Shown here piece after piece: positions 1 through 11,023 of a DNA stretch of 64,000 bases (position 1 is the stretch's first letter; each line of letters starts with the position of its first letter). The position numbers were made by a program, and so were the translations under genes. The notes beneath the pieces were generated by a model. The model was not told where the DNA came from and searched no databases. It saw nothing but the letters and a program-made list of their open reading frames with translations. This DNA comes from Hirundichthys speculiger (Eukaryota > Chordata > Actinopteri > Beloniformes > Exocoetidae). The stretch covers positions 992,001 through 1,056,000 of the forward strand of contig JAGFBZ010001926.1 of assembly GCA_018398805.1 (NCBI GenBank), written 5' to 3'.

Positions 1-1553
1 TGATTATATCAGAGGAATCCTCTGAAAGAAACTGAGGAAGACCAAGTAGGGCAGCTGCTCTCCTGTTTTGGTTTGTGTCCTCCAGGAAAAAAATAAGACA
101 AGAGTTTCAGTGAATCCTAAGCTTGAATCAAAATTTTAGTAAATATTATTAGCAATGTTCTTCTCTAAGCTGTACATACCTCTTTTTGAAGACACTCCAG
201 AATTCCACTCAGAGTCGATTTTCTGCTCGATGCGACAGCAGCTTTGTACACTCCCAAAAAAGACTTGGCACCATGGCATCGAGTCCTTCCAGGAATGACT
301 CCAGCAGGTCTGTAGTGACAATTCTGCGGAACTCAGCGCTTAGCTGAAACAGACATAACAAAACAACAGCGAAAATGACATGAGTGAGGGAAAATCAGAG
401 CAGCATAGCGCTGTAGTGGTAGGAACAAAGAAATCACAAATATCACTGAAAGAAAGAGAACATGCTTGTTGTCGAAGAAGCATTCAGATAAATCAGTAAA
501 AGTATCAATACTGCACTGCAGGTCAAAGTCCTACATTCAAAATATTATTTGCGTAAAGTATGCAAGCATCATCGGCAAATGTGAGGTACTAAAAGTAAAA
601 TTATTCATATTGTAGTTAAATCTCCCTCCTGTCAATGTTTTACTATTATATCTGATGTCTATGGATTAGTATCACTACCGCATTCAAATTAAAAACATCT
701 GGACATACATGGTTTCACTGGAGAGGAAGGGGATGACAAATTGTAATCAAATAAAAATATTTGCCGTGAGAAGTAGAGGAGTCAAAGTAAACAATTGTAC
801 AAAAAAGAAATACTCCAGTTAAGTACAAGTACCTATAATTTGTACCTAGTAAATTGTAACTGAATAAAGTACTTGAGTAAATGACTTTCACTTCCACTAC
901 TGTTTTTGACTACACATAACAAAATACAGTAATTGTATGCATTACTGAGTTGGCAAAGGATTACCTGTCTTTGACAAAACAGTGCAGGCCATCTGTCCAT
1001 GACTTCAGAGATGAGTGGCTCCTCACCAATGATCTCCTGTCTTCGCTGTGAGAATGTTGCAATCATCAGTTCATCCAGGAGTTGTAAATCTGGATCTCTC
1101 TTCTGCACTTCTAGAAGCATTGTGTCACGATCCTTCTCTGATTTAACAGCAGTCTGTCCATCAGGTGGCTCTGGCAGGTAGTGGATCTCTCCCTTTTTTG
1201 ACTTCTTGACTGGCTTGCAGCGTCCCTCTCCTCTTTTTTTTTTTATTTACAAGAACTTCAGGGCATCCACCTGCCATCATTCTCTGACAGTAGTTGAGAA
1301 TGTACACAAATCACAGCATAACTTAGTCACAATTTTTTTTTACCTTCTTTCACATGTTCTTTCAAATGACTTTTAAGTTCAGCTTGAGTTTGAAATGTGC
1401 TCAAACAGTCCTCATAAATACAGACAGGTCCTGAGGTCCTCCGATGATGTCTGTGATGCTCTTTGTAATGTTGAATTATTCTTCCTTGCCCATTGGTGGT
1501 GAACGCACAAAACTTACATTTCCACTTCATGAACTGGACATGCTTGTTGACAC
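1..1553 (-). pseudogene. Partial, apparently damaged gene of the teleost C2H2 / 'samd3-like' multicopy family
   Basis: Read on the minus strand. One exon (1553-1344; acceptor TTTTCAG, donor AAG|GTAAAA) encodes two C2H2 fingers: CKFC...HYKEHH (C-x2-C-x12-H) and CIYEDC...HLKEH (C-x4-C-x12-H-x3-H). The next block (about 1231-965, donor CAG|GTAATC) encodes KDRDTMLLEVQKRDPDLQLL and, further on, MDRWPALFCQRQ. Exon 343-180 follows (acceptor GTTTCAG, donor GAG|GTATGT; starts LSAEFRRIV), then exon 79-1, which runs off the edge (DTNQNRRAAALLGLPQFL). The pattern RWPALF - AEFRRI - RxxxLLGLP is what I recall of fish proteins annotated as sterile alpha motif domain-containing 3-like; their function is unknown to me. 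Damage: exon 2 changes frame at a six-base homopolymer near 255-260 and meets a stop in the entry frame, and the block at 1231 has an A11 run and an in-frame stop where its acceptor should be. A homopolymer assembly error or an unrecognised acceptor would make the gene intact. Family call moderate; pseudogene status uncertain. Confidence 0.5.
485..902. mobile_element. Non-autonomous DNA element (teleost MITE with ACTTGAGTAAATG end)
   Basis: One side carries GTACAAGTACC, AAAGTACTTGAGTAAATG and TTTCACTTCCACTACTG. The other side carries AGTATCAATACTGCACTGCAG, CCTACATTCAAAATATTA and many AGTA/TACTT units. This arrangement matches, from memory, a very abundant teleost interspersed repeat, probably a hAT-type MITE. 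It has no coding capacity. It lies in the intron between two exons of the minus-strand samd3-like gene. Ends are approximate. Confidence 0.7.
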
Positions 1554-2044
1554 CTGAAAATGAAAACGAATTGCATGTTTAGGTAAAAGACAATGTGTTA
1601 CAAAAAAAACACCCAAATACTTATACATTTATTTTTCAAGTGTTTAAATTATTACTCCTTTAAAATGCTTACTACCTGCTACTATATTTACTGCACAACC
1701 CTTCCTAACCTATATCTTTGAAAAGTCTAAATGTTTAAATAAATAACTATAAATAATGACATGCTGATTGAGCTAGAAGACTCGTCTGCTTCTTTTAAAT
1801 CTTGTAATCATGAGGCTTCTCTGAGCTTTCCAAAGTGCTATCTATCTAAAATCAAATCAGTAAATGAAATCATATTCCTGACATCAAAATACAGTGCAAG
1901 GTTACATAAAAAATACCAGAGGTGAAACAAGTTGACTGCGGAGGGTGTGGTCACAACTTGTTCAACAGGTGTTTTAAAAATTCCTTGTAGCTTTCTTTCT
2001 CTCTTGCACTGGACTGTTGTAATTCTATAATTAATCATTTTAAT

Positions 2045-2330
2045 TAGGGCTGTCGAACAACTAAAAAAATTATCTTGTTTAATCGCAATACTACTCTGAT
2101 TAATCACGATTAATTGCAGTTAAAATACTACTAATATTACTTGAATTTTCTTCTATTCTGTCTTACATAGGATTGAAGGATGCAATACTATACAATACAA
2201 TAAACCATTATAATTTAAAGATGCAATTTTACAGGTTTTGAGAAATAATAACACATCATAGTTGTTTATTTTTTGACATTAGCTCTACATTTTGATCAGT
2301 GTATTAAATAAATGCCTATGTCTGTCTGCA
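2045..2330. mobile_element. Fragment of a hAT-like MITE (AGGGCTGTC end)
   Basis: The stretch begins TTAGGGCTGTCGAACAACTA and contains TTAATCGCAATACTACTCTG and ATTAATCACGATTAATTGCA. A terminal AGGGCTGTC followed by repeated TTAATCGCGATTAATCGC-like units is a widespread fish hAT-derived MITE signature. A possible opposite end, CAGCCCTGG, occurs near 2800, but the intervening sequence is not clearly part of the same element and no target duplication is visible. Confidence 0.5.
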
Positions 2331-3262
2331 CACCTCAACTTCCCCGTCCCACCCTGATTCAAAACGGGACACGCTATTTAATCATCAAATTTAAGCGGAC
2401 GGGTGACAACTCCAGTGGAGACACAGACCACAGACTGCATTCACAGACAGACTCTACCTGAGTGACGTGACGCAACATTACGCAGCCTATATGCAAATGA
2501 GCCATGTGCTTTTTACGCAAAATACCCATGCAAGCTGCCTCAGAGCCTGCAACTTATTTCAGTTTAATTTTCATTCATTGTAACGGTAGCGGATGTTTAT
2601 ATCTCCCTTCACAGAATTAATTTAATGTTACATCCTCCCTAATCCTATTTTTATCGACCGGGACAACGGGAGGTCCTTAAACTGGAGTCTGTGCTCCACA
2701 ACAGAATTTTTTTCCCGATCGATTTCAGGATTTTCTGAATCAGTATTCAACAGGGGAAACGTTTATTCCAATACACTGATGAAAATAGTTTTTTTTATCC
2801 AGCCCTGGAATGTGCTGACGTTATAAACGCAAGGAGCGAGCAAAGCCATTGAATGTCAATCTTCCAGCCACAGTATTGCTTATTTTGCTCTTGACTTAGC
2901 TGTCTAACCAGCTAGCTTTACTAAGCTAATGCTAATGGCCGCTAGCAAACCATCGTAGTTAGTTCAGCGGCCCACAAATGGAAAAACAAATATTGCGGAC
3001 ACGTTTAAAACTAACCTTGAGTGCTTGTATTTTCACAGTTTTTTTGCATCTATCAAAAGCATGGCTGATTAACGTTAAGAGAGTCCACCATGAGGTCATG
3101 TACGAAATTTTTAAGCTAACATCAAGGCCAAGTATAAGCCTTTCCAGGCTATTAATAAGCACGACGTCAGGTTAACACACATTGTTAACTCTACTGAAGT
3201 TACGGCATCCAAAATTAAGAAAGACAACTAAATATTTTAATATAACATTAATTTAAACTCAC

Positions 3263-3370
3263 CTCCTGGCGCTGCCTCACAGCAGAAATAAAATCCACAA
3301 CGTAACGTTCCCCTCTCCTCCGTGCACACAGTCGGTTAACTTGTATTGCTCCGCCTCAATTGAAAGGCCG
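3263..3370 (-). promoter_or_regulatory. Probable non-coding first exon and promoter of the samd3-like gene
   Basis: On the minus strand a CpG-bearing stretch ends in GCGCCAGGAG|GTGAGTTTAA, a near-consensus splice donor at 3262. No long open frame precedes it, so it is best read as a 5' UTR exon transcribed leftwards from around 3.36-3.4 kb. Its link to the zinc-finger exon at 1.55 kb is inferred from orientation only. Confidence 0.4.
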
Positions 3371-4680
3371 TTTACACTGACACAGACTCCCTCCGCCGGT
3401 GGCAGTCCTTTTTCTCATTCACCTCAAAGTGACCCTATTTTATTAGAGATTCAAACATGTGACTTGTCTTCCGGATATAACAACAATTATGTCCATGCTT
3501 CAACCAAACAATCACTTTAAAGGAAAATTTATTTCAAATTCAAATATGGCCACACCCCCTTTTTTCCCCACTGGCTCATACCCCCTTCTCCCGCCGTTTT
3601 TCTTGTCTGTCTTTTTTCTATGGATAACTTACAAAGGCAAGTTAAGTCAACTTGGACGGAACTTACAAAAATTTGAAATAGTCAAGACAATGAATAAATG
3701 TAAGTTTAACTTCCGAAAACTAGAACAGCCGAGTTCAAAATTCAAAACTTGTCAGAGCTATTTGAGTTAAAGAGAAACAGTTAGTGAAGATAACTAAATG
3801 GGGCTGCAATGTTTTACGGTGTACCACTTGCGTTCCTGCTACTAATCTTATCGTTTACACTTATACACTGACAGTGAAGACTTCTGGTCCTGATTCTAAA
3901 ATACGACATAAACATGTAAAATTTTGATGACCATGCATTATATTATTCTTTTCATGAAATCAAAATGCAAAACAACTTCTATAGCATTAAAGGAAGAGGA
4001 AGCGACTTTACATGATTTCTACACCAGAACACTTTTAGTCACATTCAGTGAAAATCTCTTTACTGTCCCGTAGCTGCCCATCCCATTAGTACACTATAAA
4101 AACAAACAAAAAAACAAAACAAAAAAAACAAAACAAATCTGGCTTTTATACACAGCCTTGGCTCTGTAAGCTTGAAACAGAGTGGAGTCAGCCTGCAACC
4201 CCACATCATCATGCTTTGGGGGTTTACTCTTCCTGTTTTGTTGATGTTTTGATTCAAGTATCTGCAGATGTGACATCATCTATGAATCCCTTGCTCTACC
4301 TGTTAGCTCTGCTGTTAAAAATCAGAATTATGTTGGAGTCTTGTGAGGATATCTCCTGTTCACAGATAACATGAACACTTACATCACTGTTATAAAGCAG
4401 GAACTGTAGCTCCAATTTGTACACAGTTAAATAAGTATTGTATAGTCATGAATCTGAGGATTAGGCGGGTATAGATAATGGATGGATGGATAATCATGGA
4501 TATGTGTTAAATACGCTGTATTATTGTTTTTTTTTTTAAGTGGTTTGACTTATCATGGCAGAAAAAGCACAGATTTTTTATTTTATTTATTCATTTTTTC
4601 ATATTGATGGCTGAACCAATATACTTGATCCAAAAAGAACAGCCAGCAACTTAAAGCTAAAGGAAAACCTGTTATATAAT
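3371..4680. other. Intergenic, no gene seen
   Basis: AT-rich sequence with A/C-rich simple runs (4090-4135) and a short GGATGGATGG run near 4481. Neither strand has a coding frame with exon-like borders. The open frame at 3459-3770 has low-complexity, family-less content. Confidence 0.6.
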
Positions 4681-4890
4681 CAATTTTTTTTTTCTTTTTT
4701 TTTTTTTTTGGGGGGGGGGGGGGGGGGTGTCTTTTTTGGGGGTCCTGAATTTCACATGTATGACAAGAAACACTGCAATGGATTGGCAACCTGTCCAGGA
4801 TGTACCACTGCCTTTCACCTTTCCTATCTCCTATCTCCTATCCCCTATCCTAGGTATATATGGATGGTAATGGATGGATGGATGACATGA
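4681..4890. repeat. Poly-T/poly-G run and eroded LINE/SINE 3' tail
   Basis: A long T tract is followed by about 18 G (4710-4727). Then comes GGATTGGCAACCTGTCCAGG and, near the end, GGATGGTAATGGATGGATGG. The ATTGGC(A/G)ACCTGTCCAGG...ATGGATGGATGG arrangement is the familiar end of a teleost non-LTR/SINE family; the middle is heavily eroded. Confidence 0.55.
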
Positions 4891-5220
4891 AACAAGTGTC
4901 TGCTTTAAAATTAAATAAAACATAATAAAATTCATTATTGCTGCAGCGCAAGGTCGACTAATCTGTCACAATAATACAGTGAACCAGACAGTGAGCACAT
5001 AGCATGTTCAAGAAAGTAGAACAGCCTTAAACTGTAGCCTTACCTCATTTTATTTTATATGTGCTTGTCCTACTTACTACATACATTTTAATGGGAAAGG
5101 CATATTTATTTTAATTTAAAAAATGGGTTGCTAGATAGTTTCCATCTTCTAAAAGAAAAAAAAATCCAGTGACAAGAACAGATCTTCTGCTTTCTGTTAT
5201 GTTCTCATTCCTTTGCCCAG

Positions 5221-5527
5221 AAAGCAGAGAGGGAAAGTATCCCGAACACATTCCTCTGATATGAGTAGCAATTCACAGCCAAAGAAATCATCTGTATCAG
5301 AAAGTGGTTACACGAGGATTAAATCTGCTGTATCTTGCTCCCATGTCATATCACTCAGACAACCAGCTGTTGCAGTGGGAGCAGAATCTGCTCCAATGTT
5401 TGTTTCTGCTTCACTTCAAAAAGGCTTATCAGAGTCCACTGCTAATAATGAACTTATTACAGCAGCAGTGGAATGTGGCTGCGGTTGGCCTTCAGAAGAA
5501 GTGCTTTTTCCTACAAAGAAAACATGA
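5221..5527 (+). other. Unrecognised open frame preceded by an acceptor-like site
   Basis: An acceptor-like sequence (TTCTCATTCCTTTGCCCAG) precedes an open frame of about 100 codons starting KQRGKVSRTHSSDMSSNSQP, Ser-rich, ending at a TGA at 5525. A second frame is also open over 5304-5531 and ends LQKKCFFLQRKHE. I do not recognise either. Two overlapping open frames with no good downstream donor suggest a decayed exon or chance. It sits between the divergent samd3-like and macc1 promoters. Confidence 0.2.
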
Positions 5528-5531
5528 ATAA

Positions 5532-6188
5532 AAATTCCCTTTAACAGGTTAAATCTTCTGCAGCAGGTCACATTAATAGTTTTGTCAAAGTCCAGGTTAC
5601 TTCAGCCAGCTATATTTGCTTGAAAATAAATAATCTACTCAAGAGTGCTTAGCTGCATTCCTCCACAGCTGCTTGTGGCTGAAAGTGCTTCCAGAGACCA
5701 CAGTCCATGGGAACTTTTTTTTTTTTTTTTAATCAATATGCAGGCATCCATTAGAGCATGTGTGCCGCATCTTCAGTGAGATTACATGATTTGTGTCCTT
5801 GATGAAATTAACTTTTTTTTTACCTTTAAAAACATTCCAGCCTTGATCTGAAGTCACTCAAAGCAAAGTGATAAAGCAAAATCAACAAAACCCTTTAAAG
5901 TCTTACTGAAATCTACACGAATGGTCAAATTAGAGTTGGATGCAATGTAAAGAGAGATATTTATATTTTTATCACACTGCATCTGTCTGCCAAAGTGTCT
6001 CATTAGCCTTAAATACAAAGGTAGCATATTGTTTAGAAAAACTAATATATTTTTATCTTTAGACTTAAAGTATCGTCGTGGAGTCAGATAGTGTGTTTCT
6101 GTTACAGGCTTATCATCGATCCGGCTCCTGTCGAAACCGCAGGTAAGGCTCAGTTTCAGGTGTTGCAAGTCCCATGCGTAAACAGAGT
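5532..6188. other. Intergenic, no firm gene; possible 35-nt exon
   Basis: Nothing is recognisable except a plus-strand pair of splice-like sites: TTTCTGTTACAG before 6108 and CCGCAG|GTAAGG after 6142, enclosing 35 bases rich in CG. It could be an alternative 5' exon of macc1 or chance. Confidence 0.3.
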
Positions 6189-6190
6189 GT

Positions 6191-6436
6191 TGCACTCTGG
6201 GTGTTGTAGTTACTACATCCGAGAGGCCACTCCTCTGCCGAATTCTCTGTAATACTTTAAACTTCCAGTCCCAAAATGCTCTGCGCGACAGAGAGCAAAC
6301 ACAGAGAGAGGGCTGTGACGTCAGGAGGTGAGCTCAGTAGAAACGCCCCAGAAAACAAGAGTGAGTGAGTGAGTGGTTGTGAACTGGCTTCTATTCCTGC
6401 CAAGGCACCGAAGCAAATAAACATCCCATGTTGACG
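6191..6436 (+). promoter_or_regulatory. macc1: macc1 promoter and non-coding exon 1
   Basis: The locally CpG-enriched block contains a ZNF143/SBS-type element on the minus strand (ACTACAACACCCAGAGTGCA, 6191-6210) and a perfect CRE palindrome, TGACGTCA (6316-6323). Downstream, a probable 5' UTR exon ends ATGTTGACG|GTGAGC, with its donor at 6437. The short ATG TTG ACG in this exon is not in phase with the main frame (exon 2 begins ATGAAAACATGG and would need one leftover base), so translation is taken to start in exon 2. Confidence 0.5.
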
Positions 6437-7943
6437 GTGAGCGCAAACTTTGTTTTCTTTGACTTGAAGCTGAAAGGTTTTCTTTTCTATCTGAATAATA
6501 AGAGATGTATAAATTATGGCAATAGCTTATTAATATGTGACAACTAGTGTCTACACCTGTTCAGGCTGACTGTCGGATGTTGTGTGGTTACTGAAGCAGA
6601 AGATGAAGGATTATATCTGAATTTATGTCGATTACTTATTCTTTATCTGGATTATAAAGGAGAGATCTGTTTTTGAGAACAAGAAGCAAATCGGTTCTAA
6701 AGGACACAAAGACAGACGGAGATTGCTACTCATGTTGAATGTTAATGAAATGTAAAACAGTTGGTTACTTTGTGAACAGACATTTTTACTCTACATAAAA
6801 CAGTGTCGCCGCTCTTTGATCATAGCAAGAAGCTCCGGGAGAACCGACTTCTGTATCATATGCTTGACAAGAACAACCTGTTTTTGTGCACTGGTGTAAG
6901 AAAGCACATTATTAATGACTGACTCACTGTGACAAGTCTTGAATGGGCAGTGTCATTTTACGCAAACAAGTGGCAGGATGAAGAGTTCAGGCTTTATTCC
7001 GCGGTTTGGAACAGTTTCCTGTGTCAGACAGAAGCGGCAAAAACCCCGAGGCTTGTGCTCTGAAGGACATTACTGACATACAAACAAATTTACTGTCTGA
7101 GCTCCACTCAGTAGGAAATCCTTAGCTCCTGTCATTTGTTTCAACAATAGAGAACTGATCAGCGTGTCTATTATTTCTTATTTTGTTTTAATAAGAGCAA
7201 TGGAATATAATTAATAACAGTCAATGAGATTGCAGCTGATTAATTTTCTGTTGTTGAACCCAGTTTTGCAGGATTCAACTATCACAGAATTAGACAAGAC
7301 ACAACAGGAATTGTTCAGTAAGGAATATCACAATGAAACCTCCTTAACTGCTCTTTTTTTTAATGAATGGAAATTCACTGCCTTGTATTACATTGATATT
7401 GGAATTTTGTGTATGAACATGCAACATTGGGCAACATCTACCAAAATATATGCTTATTTGTATACACTGCAAGATAACAAAGAATCAAAACACTTGATAA
7501 ATGTTCAAAACTCTTGATTCAGTTTGTCCGCACATTAGAGTCAAATGGTTTGACAGAAGGTTTTTTTTTTTTTTATCAGAGCATGAGAAAGATTAGATAT
7601 GTGTATGTAAGAATGAATGTTAAATATTCAAATAATGTTGTGTAAATAGTTTGTAATGGCATGTAGTTAAATATATGGTGTTTTATTTCAAATATCAATT
7701 ATTTATATATGCCAAATAAACAAATAAATAATAATGAGCAATACTAAGTACCCCTATGATTGAGTAGCTTGTACATTTAGTAGCGATAACTTGAAGAAGT
7801 TATTTTCTGTATTACTTCATCAGTCTTTGATTTATTTATCATTTATTAATTCATTTATACAGTGAGTCATTCAGTCATTCATTTTACACACACACACACA
7901 CACACACAATGGGATTGAAAGATGGAGCACTAGCTTTTTTTAA
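6437..7943 (+). other. macc1 intron 1 with (AC)n microsatellite
   Basis: The intron runs from GTGAGC at 6437 to an acceptor, TTTTTTAATTTTTCCAG, just before 7953. It is AT-rich and contains an (AC)11 microsatellite at 7886-7908. The open frame at 7224-7517 has no exon borders and no recognisable family, so it is treated as chance. Confidence 0.5.
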
Positions 7944-7960
7944 TTTTTCCAGATGAAAAC

Positions 7961-10900
7961 ATGGCAGCTGAAGGAACAAGATCCTTCCGTCGTGTTGGGA
8001 GTCTCATGCGGAGTAAATCTGAAGGCACACTGATTGATCTGAGTGACAATGTGACAACCAGCGACAACTTAAATGGTGAAATTCTCATTTACAGACAGAA
8101 AATGTGTAAAATATTAAAACCTCTGAATAATTTCAACTGGTCTAACCAAATCTCATCTAATATTTTTAAAGGTGGGTGCGTATCAGAGAGGACACAGAAC
8201 TCAGACTGGCAGCTTTTACAGCCAAAACTCTCACAGTCATCTCAAATAAAAAATCCTTTTTGGAACAAGCTGTCTGGGTCGAACCCTTTCCTCGATGACA
8301 TTGTACACAGCAGCACAGACAAACACACTTCCAACACGTCAGGTGTAAAACAAGACAGCAAAACACATCCAGACTCAAGTAATGATGATGCCATCAGCAC
8401 TTCTTCAGATGAAGGAAACGTGGGCCACTTTCTGGAGAATAAATACAAAGCCAGCAACAGATCTGGGAGATGGAGGAGTGCTTCAGACATCCTGGATGAT
8501 CTGGAAAGAAAGGTGCCAAAATGTGAAAACAGTCTCAAACCACCTGGACCGGTACTAAACCCAGATTTTGAGTGGCTGAAGAATGACAGAGAGGCCTATA
8601 AGATGGCCTGGCTGAGCCACAGGCAACTAACTCGCTCGTGCTTGGACTTAAATTTGATGAGCCAGAGCCCTGGATGGGCTCAGACTCAGGCTACTAACTT
8701 TCAAGTCATCTGCAAGATTGGCCACAACGGAGGCTCAATACAGTTACCAGAATCGAAAATTAGCATCCATGTTCCAGAAGGACATGTTCCTCCTGGAGAT
8801 ATGCAGGAAGTTACACTGAAAGCAATGCTGGACCCTCCTCCTGGCCTCAACAGCAACTACATAACAACCATGAGTCCACTTCTAGAGGTGCTCCTGAGCA
8901 ACATCAACACAAAAGAGTGCTTGTCTGTGGAGATGAAACTGTCAGGAGAGGTGAAGGATGACCCTTTAAGTCAGGTGATGACCACTGTGTTTGGACTGGT
9001 GTCCAACAAAAGAGCTGGACCGTATGTAAAAATGAGTGACTGTTATCTTTACAAGAACATGATGCAGATCAAGCTCCAGGACTTGAAGACACATTTTTAC
9101 ATCATTGCAGTTGCAGAGGCCTCTGCACTGCAGTCCCCTGCCACATCAGTCTGGGATTACCTTGACCGGCAAATCACTATTGCAGTCTATGGCCCAAGAT
9201 ACATCCATCCTTCCTTCAAGGTTGTAATCGTCGTCTGCTGTCATGAGGATGTTCCACCTAAGCTGCCGTTTTCAGATATCTGCCGAGGCAACAAGAACAT
9301 ACCTCCACTTGTGCTGCAACTTTGGGGAAAACATTGTTATAAACCAGACAAGCTGAATGACTTTCATGTTGGAGTTGACATCGCAGGATCAATGTTTAAA
9401 ATTAAACCTGAGGACAAAGTGAAACAAGTGAGGCAAAGTCAGCTCAAGATAGGGACAGTTCTACATCTCCCGGTTGCATTATCTTTTACTGGAAATGCAG
9501 AAATGAGTCCTTTTAAAGTAGACTTACATGTGAAGGAATCAAACTTGTCTTCAACCGCTGTACATTTTCAGGTGTCTTCCCCTCCCACAGCACCCATCAG
9601 ATCAGAGAAGAGGGCACCAAGGCAGGTAGAAAAGAAGATCGAATTGGGAAAAACCTTGTCTATTCCTGAAGAAAGTGATCCAGAACCCCCCATATTCGAA
9701 GACAGGCCCGTGAACCTCCAGTGGTACGGCGTAGCCCTGAAGTCAGTTCTCCGCCAGCCACGTGTCGAATACCTGCTGGAGTACTTCAAGGGCGACACAG
9801 TGGCTCTGCTTTCTAAAGAGACTGTCAGGTCAGTCGGTAACTCAAAGGTAAAAGAGTGGTATATCGGGTTCCTCAGAGGCAGGACTGGCTTGATCCACTG
9901 CAAAAACATCAAACTCATAACCAGGGACCAGGTGATTGACTTCACTGGTATCCAAATCTCCACAGAGGTCCTCTTGGACAACATGACGCTGCCCTTCAAG
10001 AAGCTTACTTACATGTACTCTGCCATTCAGACACTGGTGACTGAACATATTACTAGTTGGAGGAGCTTTGCAGATGCTTTAGGGTACAGAAACCAGCCAC
10101 TGGACACAATCACACGGAGGAACGCTGAAAGTGAGGCCGATAAAGTGGCCTGTGTTCTGGAGAAGCTGAAGGAGGACTGCCACACTGATAAGTGTAGGAG
10201 AAAGTTCCTGCATGAACTAATGGTGGTAAGTTGAGAAAAACTACCAATTTTCAAAACTATAATAAAATCCCACAGCTGAAAAATAATAGTTTTCTCATTA
10301 TCTGCACTAGGGAACAACCCAACACACAAGAACATTGAGCATGTACATTAGTCTCCTCATTCATATGTCAGAACAAAAGCCATACACTGTCTGCATGTGC
10401 TTCTTTGCTTTTGTCCCAGCTAATGTGTGTTAATTACTGTCATAAAGGGACTGTTGAAGATGGACTCTGTAAAAATAGTGGCACAGCTCATTACAAACAC
10501 AGTCATTCTGTCCACTGCTGTGGAGCTGGGAGTTCGATGGCGGGAGCTTGCTGAGAAGATGGGGAGACTGACAAGTGCTCAGATAGCTGCCTATGAAGCA
10601 CCACATCGAGGGAAGAGTGGTGAAGTCAATCTCCAGGTCAGTTCAACAGAATGCTCTGTTTCCCATTCATTGTCAAACTTAGCCCCTGCCCTGCATGATT
10701 TAGATGTTTCGCTTGAGGACTGGAAAATGCTGTTGTAGATGATGCTGATCTGATGGAATGACATGCTATGCATTTTGTAACGCTATAAATCTGATCATTA
10801 TATAATCTTCTGGTTCAAGTCCATGTGGAAGCCTGCCTATGACTTCCTGTACTCCTGGAGTCTGCGCTATGGAGATGGCTACAGGGACATGATCCAGGAT

Positions 10901-11023
10901 CTGCATCTGGTTCTTGATAAAATGAAGAACCCTGCCACCAGACAGTGGAGACACCTAACCGGTGCACTCATCACAGTCAACTGCCTTGATGTCTTTAGAG
11001 ACTCCACTCTCCCAAAACCTTGA
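7961..11023 (+). CDS. macc1: MACC1, metastasis-associated in colon cancer 1 (ZU5/SH3/death-domain adaptor)
   Basis: Proposed coding exons are 7961-8075, 8172-10225, 10448-10636 and 10820-11023, giving 853 aa; human MACC1 is 852 aa as I recall. The start lies in AACATGG, and the N-terminus aligns with the human SMSEANLIDM region (here [11 protein letters not shown]). Two NPF motifs (residues about 66-68 and 76-78; NPFWNKL, NPFLDD) are of the EH-domain-binding type. [19 protein letters not shown] and SCLDLN are family landmarks. A ZU5 domain follows (about 213-350: [20 protein letters not shown]), then a UPA-like region, an SH3 fold (about 554-623: [25 protein letters not shown]) and tandem death domains across the last three exons ([13 protein letters not shown], [26 protein letters not shown]). 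Donors: GTG|GTAAGT and CAG|GTCAGT. In mammals MACC1 is a cytoplasmic/endocytic adaptor and transcriptional regulator of MET. The 96 nt at 8076-8171 are in frame and bounded by GT...AG; if retained the protein is 885 aa. Confidence 0.92.

Noticed and set aside
2045..2808. A complete 760-bp hAT element with ends at 2046 and 2808
   Set aside because: Only about seven bases (AGGGCTG) match between the proposed ends, no 8-bp target duplication is seen and the interior is not recognisable, so only the left fragment is reported.
6431..6436. ATG TTG ACG in macc1 exon 1 as the translation start (human MACC1 begins MLI)
   Set aside because: Splicing to exon 2 would put this ATG out of frame with the main reading frame and hit a stop soon after.
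8166..10335. Minus-strand open frames inside macc1 (for example 9568-9999)
   Set aside because: They are shadows of the macc1 coding exons, with no family match and no splice sites of their own.
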